A stretch of DNA of 64,000 nt from Imbricaverruca yamaguchii (lineage: Eukaryota > Arthropoda > Thecostraca > Neoverrucidae): NCBI GenBank assembly GCA_034440575.1, contig JAOTOL010001636.1:1543501-1607500 (forward strand). The letters run 5' to 3'. Positions 58,445 to 64,000 of this stretch are shown one piece after another (position 1 is the first letter of the stretch; every line of letters starts with the position of its first letter). The position numbers and the translations under genes were made by a program. Under the pieces are notes generated by a model. That model searched no databases. It was given only the letters and a program-made list of their open reading frames with translations, and was not told the DNA's origin.

Positions 58445-58634
58445 GCGGGGCAGCTGACGGACGAGCTGCTGGCGCTGACGGAGGCGTGGTTCGCCGCCAT
58501 GTCACCACAGCCGCTGCAGCTGGTCTGGTCGGTGGCGCGCCAGCCGTTCCTCGACCTCCGACTAGCCGCCCTCCGGATACTGGCCGCCATCGCCGCGCTC
58601 ACCTGGGGACAGCGGCTGCTGTTCCAACGTGCCG
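58445..58634 (+). CDS. PSMD5: PSMD5 penultimate exon
   Basis: Encodes 63 codons plus one base. It begins AGQLTDELLALTEAWF and continues through QPFLDLRLAALRILAAIA to TWGQRLLFQRA. This matches the C-terminal HEAT-like region of animal PSMD5, where a TDDLL, a Trp-Phe, a QPF-x-(D/E)LRLAAL helix and a PWGQ motif occur in that order. I place the acceptor at GGCAG|GCGGGG (AG at 58443-58444) because that spacing fits the family best. The AG at 58452-58453 would drop three residues and also keeps frame. The donor is CCG|GTCAGT, GT at 58635-58636, phase 1. Both flanking introns start or end in minisatellites derived from these very junctions. If the donor is skipped, an in-frame TAG follows at 58658-58660. 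Confidence 0.87.
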
Positions 58635-59115
58635 GTCAGTCAGCCTGTGGCTGCCGATAGTGTGCCAGGCAGTCAGCCTGTGGCTGCTGATAGTGTGCCG
58701 GTCAGTCAGCCTGTGGCTGCCGATAGTGTGCCGGTCAGTCAGCCTGTGGCTGCCGATAGTGTGCCGGTCAGTCAGCCTGTGGCTGCTGATAGTGTGCCAG
58801 GCGGTCAGAGTGTGGCTGCGGGCGGTGCGCCGGTCAGTCGGGCTGTGGCTGCGGGCGATGTGCCGGGCAGTCAGCTTGTGGCTGCTGATAGTGTGCCGGT
58901 CAGTCAGCCTGTGGCTGCTGGCAATGTGCCGGTCAGCCAGCCTGTGTCTGGGGGCGGTGTGCCGGGTAGTCGGGCTGTGGCTGCGGGCAGTGTGCCGGTC
59001 AGCCAGCCTGTGTCTGGGGGCGGTGTGCCGGGTAGTCGGGCTGTGGCTGCGGGCAGTGTGCTGGACAGTAGGGTTATGTCTGTGGACAGTGTGCCTGGCA
59101 GTAGGGTTGTGTCTG
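58635..59115 (+). repeat. 33-bp minisatellite made of the PSMD5 donor junction
   Basis: About 14 units of GTGCCGGTCAGTCAGCCTG plus GGCTGCYGATA. The exon end plus donor (GTGCCG|GTCAGT) is the first unit. Exact CCGGTCAGT copies recur with GT at 58701, 58734, 58767, 58833 and 58899, all on a 33-bp grid. Others have GGCAGT or GGTAGT. Divergence increases toward 59110. The stretch 59115-59300 holds no repeat. Confidence 0.9.
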
Positions 59116-59299
59116 GGGCAGTGTTCCGGGCAGTAAGGCTGTGTCTGGGGGCAGTGTGCCGGTTAGTGGAGTTGATCTGGTGGCTGTTCATCACTAAAAT
59201 AACATTGATGCCATTAGCCGACTACATCGGTATGTTCTGGCATCCCGCTTGTATTTTGACAATATTGTTTTCCTCTGTGTAGTTGCAGGTCTCCCAACG

Positions 59300-59715
59300 T
59301 GAACACCCGTGTCTTGTGTCTCACCACCGTTTGCACTCGTGCCGCGTGTATATCACCACTGTTTACCCTTGTGCCGCGTGTATATCTCCACTGTTTACCC
59401 TTGAGCCGCGTGTATATCTCCACTGTTTACCCTCGTGCCGTGTGTATATTACCACTGTTTACCCTCGTGCTGTGTCACACCACTGTTTACCGTCGTGTCG
59501 CATGTATATCATCATTGTTTACCCTCGTGCTGCGTATATATCACGACTGTTTTTCCCCCGTGTCGCGTGTATATTACCACTGTTTACCCTCGTGCCACGT
59601 GTATATCACCACCTTTTACCCTCGTGCTGTGTGTCACACTACTGTTTACCATCATGCTGTATATATCACCACCGTTTACCTTCGTGCTGTCACACTACTC
59701 TTTACCGTCGTGCCG
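59300..59715. repeat. Minisatellite of about 32 bp in the last PSMD5 intron
   Basis: TGTTTACCCTCGTGCCGCG and TGTATATCACCAC recur about 13 times. It is pyrimidine-rich on the + strand and ends 150 bp before the last acceptor. With the donor-derived array it makes most of the 1,230-bp last intron repetitive. Confidence 0.9.
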
Positions 59716-59864
59716 CGTGCCGGTTGACCGATGCGTGCGTGTCGCCATCGGCTTTCGCAGCCAATCGGGGGCGTGATCGTGTGCAGTGCCGGGCTGTGTA
59801 TGATTGCGGCTTTCACCTCGATAATGAGTCGCTGACGGTGCACGTGACCAATCACTGGGCGCAG

Positions 59865-60073
59865 GGTTCCTCGAGTACCTGCTGGACCGCGGCACCGAGA
59901 CGAGCCAGGAGGGGCGCGACGCCAAGTACGCGCTGGTGGACGCGGTGCTGACGTCACCGTCCGGCCGCAGCCACGTCTCGGCCGACGTGCTCGCCCAGCT
60001 GACCGTCTACCACGAGCAGGGCTCGCTGTACGTGCGCGCCCACGCCGACGTGGCGCTCGACCAGTCGACGTAG
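59865..60073 (+). CDS. PSMD5: PSMD5 terminal exon and stop
   Basis: The acceptor is GGGCGCAG at 59857-59864. The first two bases complete the Gly codon split by the phase 1 intron, giving GFLEYLLDRGTETSQEG, then RDAKYALVDAVL, and a C-terminal segment QLTVYHEQGSLYVRAHADV before the TAG at 60071-60073. A GF(V/L)EY, DR, DAKY-x-LV and YY/LYV-x order is characteristic of the PSMD5 C terminus, and the length matches the family. No AATAAA is visible in the next 450 bases, so the poly(A) site is not located. Downstream, 60150-60345 carries degenerate GTGTACACAGAGGTG-type repeats that may lie in the 3' UTR. Confidence 0.87.
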
Positions 60074-60149
60074 GCGGCAGTGGGCGGCTGCGGCGCACGG
60101 CGCGGCGCCGGCTGCCGCGCCGGGCCGACACCGACACGGGCGCCGGCGA

Positions 60150-60345
60150 TGTGTGGCCGGTAGACACAGAGGTGCCTTGTGCGGCGTGGTGGTGGTGTAC
60201 ACAGAGGTGTCGTGTGCGATGAGTGGCAGCAGGTGCACAGGCGTGACTTGTGTAGTGTACACCGTGACGAGATGGCGGGTACGGAGGTGCCGTGTGCGGC
60301 GTGGCTGGCGGCGGACACAGGCACCGTGTGTGTGCTCTGGTGGAC
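60150..60345. repeat. Degenerate repeat after the PSMD5 stop
   Basis: GACACAGAGGTGCCGTGTGCG-like phrases of about 50 bp recur four times with divergence. From 60350 to 61370 there is GC-rich sequence with a C run at 60502-60520 and no supported gene. Confidence 0.55.
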
Positions 60346-61367
60346 TGTGACGTAATGTGACGCGTGTGCCGTGTTCGGTGTGAAGGTTGGCAGGCACGTT
60401 GAAACGGCGCTTGAGATGCAGCTGGGCTGTCTGATATCCTGATGATAAGACAGCTATGCTGAGTGTGATGGGCGGCTGGACTTGGGCTGTCGCCTGTCCC
60501 CCTCCCCCCTCCCCCCCCCCGACTAGTTGAAGCACTGTCGCAGCGGCGGCTCTCCTGGACTGTCGGGCCCCAGCTGTCGCCAGTACACTGTCCCCAGGCT
60601 CACAAAAACATCACCGCAGCTGCAGCTCTGTCCTGGACTCCCGCGTCTGCCTGGACTTGTGTTTCTCTGGACTGCAGTGCTTGTGTGAGCTGTTCACCCG
60701 GCTGTGATTGGCTGGCAGCCGCTGAGGTCTGTTGTCGGTGCGACAGTCAGCAGGTGTTCCCGTCGGCCCCTCAGTCAGCAGAGGTCTGCTGTGATGTCCC
60801 TCAGCGTTAGTCGCCAGAGGTCTGCTTTCTGTCCCTCAGCATCAGTCGTGACACTGACTGGCGGTTGTCTACGTCGGCCAGCCGCGGCTGGGCTGCCAGT
60901 TGTGGGTACGCTGGGTTTTGAGATGCTCAGGGCGTGTTGGTTCGGATCACCTCGTGTGTGTCCCGATCAGCGGCACTCGCCATCCCGTCAGTCGGTGCAT
61001 TCGCCGCATATTGCCGCACTCGTCACGTGTGTCTTCCTTTCGTTCGGTGCCCTGCAGCGCGTACGCACGCAAAAACAAATGCCGGCCACGCTCAGTGCGC
61101 GGGACCGCCAGGCAGCAGGCCAGGCGAGAAGCCACAGCCCGACCGCCTCCGAGCGTCCACACTCAATGGAATACAAGACAGCACGATATATCTGCAGCGT
61201 GTGTGACGATCCAGCGGCGTCGGTGGGAAGGCCGGTGTGACTGCGTCGCCCACACCACGGGTCAGCCGGCAGCGGCCGGTGCGGTCCGTGTCGGCCGCGG
61301 CCGGCAGGTCACGGCTCGCCGGCCGCGGCGCAGTTCGGCGACCACGGAGCGCCGGCGCTGCTCTTGG

Positions 61368-62112
61368 CCGGCCAGCTGATATTGCCGCTGGCCGGCCCGT
61401 GTCTCAGCTGATATTGCCGCTGGCCGGCCCGTGTCTCAGCTGATGTTGCCGCTGGCCGGCCCGTGTGTCAGCTGATGTTGCCGCTGGCCGGCCCGTGTCT
61501 CAGCTGATATTGCCGCTGGCCGGCCCGTGTCTCAGCTGATATTGCCGCTGGCCGGCCCGTGTCTCAGCTGATATTGCCGCTGGCCGGCCCGTGTCTCAGC
61601 TGATGTTGCCGCTGGCCGGCCCGTGTGTCAGCTGATGTTGCCGCTGGCCGGCCCGTGTGTCAGCTGATGTTGCCGCTGGCCGGCCCGTGTCTCAGCTGAT
61701 TTGGCTTGATTGCCGCTGGCCGGCCCGTGTCTCAGCTGATATTGCCGCTGGCCGGCCCGTGTCTCAGCTGATATTGCCGCTGGCCGGCCCGTGTGTCAGC
61801 TGATGTTGCCGCTGGCCGGCCCGTGTGTCAGCTGATATTGCCGCTGGCCGGCCCGTGTCTCAGCTGATATTGCCGCTGGCCGGCCCGTGTCTCAGCTGAT
61901 GTTGCCGCTGGCCGGCCCGTGTCTCAGCTGATGTTGCCGCTGGCCGGCCCGTGTGTCAGCTGATGTTGCCGCTGGCCGGCCCGTGTCTCAGCTGCGCTTT
62001 GCCGCTGGCCGGCCCGTGTCTCAGCTGATATTGCCGCTGGCCGGCCGGTGTGTCAGCTGATATTGCCGCTGGCCGGCCCGTGTCTCAGCTGATACTGCCG
62101 CTGGTCGGCCGG
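61368..62112. repeat. 32-bp minisatellite, about 23 copies
   Basis: CAGCTGATATTGCCGCTGGC and CGGCCCGTGTSTCA at exact 32-bp spacing, with two subtypes (GATATT, GATGTT; GTCTCA, GTGTCA) intermixed. From 62115 to 62715 nothing else is supported. Confidence 0.95.
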
Positions 62113-62726
62113 ACGCAGCTGGCCCCGACCGTCTCCGTGGGCCGATGGTGGCTGCGGTTGATTACTGTCGGCTCGGCGGCCGCCTCTCCGGTGACAGGAG
62201 CGCAGAGAAGGCACTCCAGAGCGAGAGAGCAGGTGGCGGGATGGATGTGGATGCAGGATTAAAATAATGGTTTTTCGTTAGGTGTGAGATGTCGAAACGG
62301 GCACAGAAGGATGTCAAAATTTGCCATGAAATTAGTGTCAATTAGTGTCAATTGCTTTTGATGTCTTTCGGACTCAAATTTGAGCCAATGGTGTAGGTAC
62401 TTACGACTGTACATTTGTCATTTGCTTTGAGATTCATCATTTAGGAAGAGCTATATTCGGGACAGGGAGAACATTGCGTATGCTATAAACTGGTACCGTA
62501 CGCCATATCACGTCATAGTGAATTCCTTTATCCGAAATTGCGTTGCGAATTGTTCGTGCATCACTATTCCTTATTAGGAGCATTAACATGATACTTATAA
62601 GCGAGATACTGTTAGAAAGTAGACACGAATACTTCGAAGATAAGCACGCATCGGAGCAGGATGTCGATACTTCTTGGAGAAGGATGTCGATTGAGTGTTT
62701 GGAAAGTGGTATTTTCCACCCTATTT

Positions 62727-62788
62727 AAAAGATGGGCGCTGTATGACCGAAGCAGTCGATGCTCCCCTAAGCCCAAATAACCAACCAA
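62727..62788 (+). mobile_element. Micro-retroposon (LINE tail only, 62 bp)
   Basis: It contains GGGCGCTGTATGACCGAAGC, AGTCGATGC and CCCAAATAACCAACCAA. It is flanked by identical CCACCCTATTT at 62716-62726 and 62789-62799. The element starts about 7 bases 5' of the hairpin. Confidence 0.88.
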
Positions 62789-63103
62789 CCACCCTATTTT
62801 ACGAATAATTTATCACTGTGTGGATGTGAAGATCATCATTACAGCAATTTAAAGGTCTTAGATGAATTATCTAATATAGCTTTGTATCGATTGTAAAAAG
62901 CTTCCTAGAACGCACTTAATGCTGCAGTTATCTAACCAAACGGGTAGCCATTATGAAATGAGACAGTGTGTAAATTGCTCAGGTGTATGTTGGCACATCC
63001 AAATCAAGCTTCGCATACAGTTAGGCGAGTCCATATATGCTCTGCATGTTTTCCTGTCAACGAACTGTGCGGGCGATATTCCACGAGCCTGGCTGATCGA
63101 CAG

Positions 63104-63235
63104 CCATCACGTGCGCAAGCACGTGCTGCGATGTTTCTGCGGCACCTCGGGATTCAGCCCCGCGATCATCTGCCGGAGTCGCCGCCTCAGGCCGTCGTCG
63201 GTACCGGCGTGCCGACGACGTACCAGCCGCCTTGA
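63104..63235 (+). CDS. Candidate terminal exon of an unidentified gene
   Basis: After GATCGACAG (AG at 63102-63103) a + frame encodes 43 residues, including QARAAMFLRHLGIQPRDHLP and ending GVPTTYQPP, with TGA at 63233-63235. Composition and third-position GC resemble a true coding exon more than the neighbouring frames do. I do not recognise the family. There is no strong pyrimidine tract and no located upstream exon, so this could be chance. Confidence 0.3.
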   Translation, partial: PSRAQARAAMFLRHLGIQPRDHLPESPPQAVVGTGVPTTYQPP

Positions 63236-63326
63236 TACACCCGCCGCTTCACTGTGTCTCACATCATCTTCTATGGGATGCGTCTTGGGGATACAAGGGA
63301 TTTGCGTGACGACCCACAGGGGGCAC

Positions 63327-63380
63327 TGGACGCTGTATAACTAAGGTAGCTGAAGCGCCAGAAAACCCGATTAACACTAA
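63327..63380 (+). mobile_element. Micro-retroposon (LINE tail only, 54 bp)
   Basis: It starts at TGGACGCTG like the 43652 copy and ends in CCCGATTAACACTAA. The flanks are CACAGGGGGCAC (63315-63326) and CACAAAGGGCAC (63381-63392), a 12-bp duplication with two mismatches. Confidence 0.75.
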
Positions 63381-63889
63381 CACAAAGGGCACGTGGGTCT
63401 CCTTCAGCAGATCCAGTGTCTTCTCGGCGTAATGCACCGACTAGGTGGGACCAGAAGAGCTCTGTCGGTGTAGTGTCGGTCCACAAACGGGATCAGGTTC
63501 TCCTAGACATTTCTGACGGTACACTTCATCACTGACGTCACCTCTGCTGGGCATGATGACGGGCTGAGCCACACCTCTCGGAGAAGTGGCCAACCAAACC
63601 CATTTTTGGGAATCGTGTCCTCTGACCTTTGCTTGATAGTATCTGGAACATCTGTGTCGAAATAGTGGCCCGAGTTGCCTGGCATTTGGCTACCGTGGTA
63701 CATGAAGTGGCTCATCGTGCATTACTGTGTCAGAATTTCAACGTTTCGGAAGAAATTCACGGGACAGCTTAAGAAGGCGCGTTTCCTGGCGAGGGTGGCC
63801 TGGGGCGCCTTCTTGCGCTGTCTGCATGTTAGCCCACCGCCTTTGAGGATTTGTCTTTTTGGATACATTGAATATCCCGAATTAGTAGG

Positions 63890-63955
63890 ACAGCAAACGT
63901 CGGGGCACGCCCAGCAGACGTTGGGACGCACCCAGCAGACGTCGGGACACGCCCA
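63890..63955. repeat. 21-bp repeat, three copies
   Basis: CCCAGCAGACGTYGGGACRC units. The stretch 63390-63890 has no supported gene. Confidence 0.75.
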
Positions 63956-64000
63956 CCTTCCTGGTAACGGCTCGGATAAGCCGATTCAGTAGTGTGGATC

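Noticed and set aside
61368..62112. CRISPR-like regular repeats
   Set aside because: Units are contiguous with no unique spacers, cas genes are absent, and the context is eukaryotic. The same holds for the other arrays.
63503..63715. 70-codon frame on the - strand
   Set aside because: Plausible composition but no recognisable motif, splice signals or neighbours; length is within chance expectation.

Overview
The window looks like nuclear DNA of an invertebrate animal. It has spliced genes, CR1-type and I-type non-LTR retrotransposons, a Tc1/mariner relic, tRNA-derived SINEs and very many minisatellites. I cannot name the phylum; an arthropod such as a crustacean would fit but is not shown. 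There is no bacterial-style gene organisation, and most long open frames are by-products of tandem repeats that lack stop codons.

The one host gene I can identify is the 3' part of PSMD5 (26S proteasome non-ATPase subunit 5, an assembly chaperone) on the + strand. Its exons are 3098-3207, 58445-58634 and 59865-60073 (stop at 60071-60073). Reading frame, intron phases (0, then 1) and order all agree. Upstream exons lie outside the window. The first intron seen here is about 55.2 kb, so nearly everything else in the window is intronic. A weaker candidate terminal exon of an unknown gene lies at 63104-63235.

Layout: 1-3.1 kb, degenerate repeats upstream of the first PSMD5 exon. 3.5-5.2 kb, two GC-rich arrays. 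5.6-7.4 kb, a mariner relic followed by an I-type LINE 3' end. 8.1-17.6 kb, large arrays with units of 62, 14, 35, 113 and 72 bp. 18.2 kb, a SINE with target-site duplications. 19.7-21.3 kb, an AT-rich decayed LINE. 24.9-25.4 kb, a foldback element. 26.4-27.2 kb, a 21-bp array of CREB/ATF octamers. 30.3-34.9 kb, GC-rich arrays. 35.6-36.5 kb, a probable non-autonomous DNA transposon. 37.4-41.1 kb, more arrays. 42.9-43.5 kb, a truncated CR1. 46.4-51.5 kb, dense arrays. 53.0-56.55 kb, a nearly intact CR1 on the - strand. 58.1-59.7 kb, arrays hugging PSMD5 splice sites. 61.4-62.1 kb, a 32-bp array.

Two observations stand out. First, the arrays flanking the penultimate PSMD5 exon are built from its own splice junctions: nine upstream copies of the acceptor plus the start of the exon, and a downstream 33-bp array carrying copies of the donor. 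Second, one short 3' tail with a GGGCGC/GCGCCC hairpin and a TAAC-like end is shared by the I-type LINE, a tRNA-headed SINE and at least seven tiny insertions of 42-62 bp. Most of these have clear target-site duplications, which points to a LINE/SINE partnership that also produces hairpin-sized micro-retroposons.
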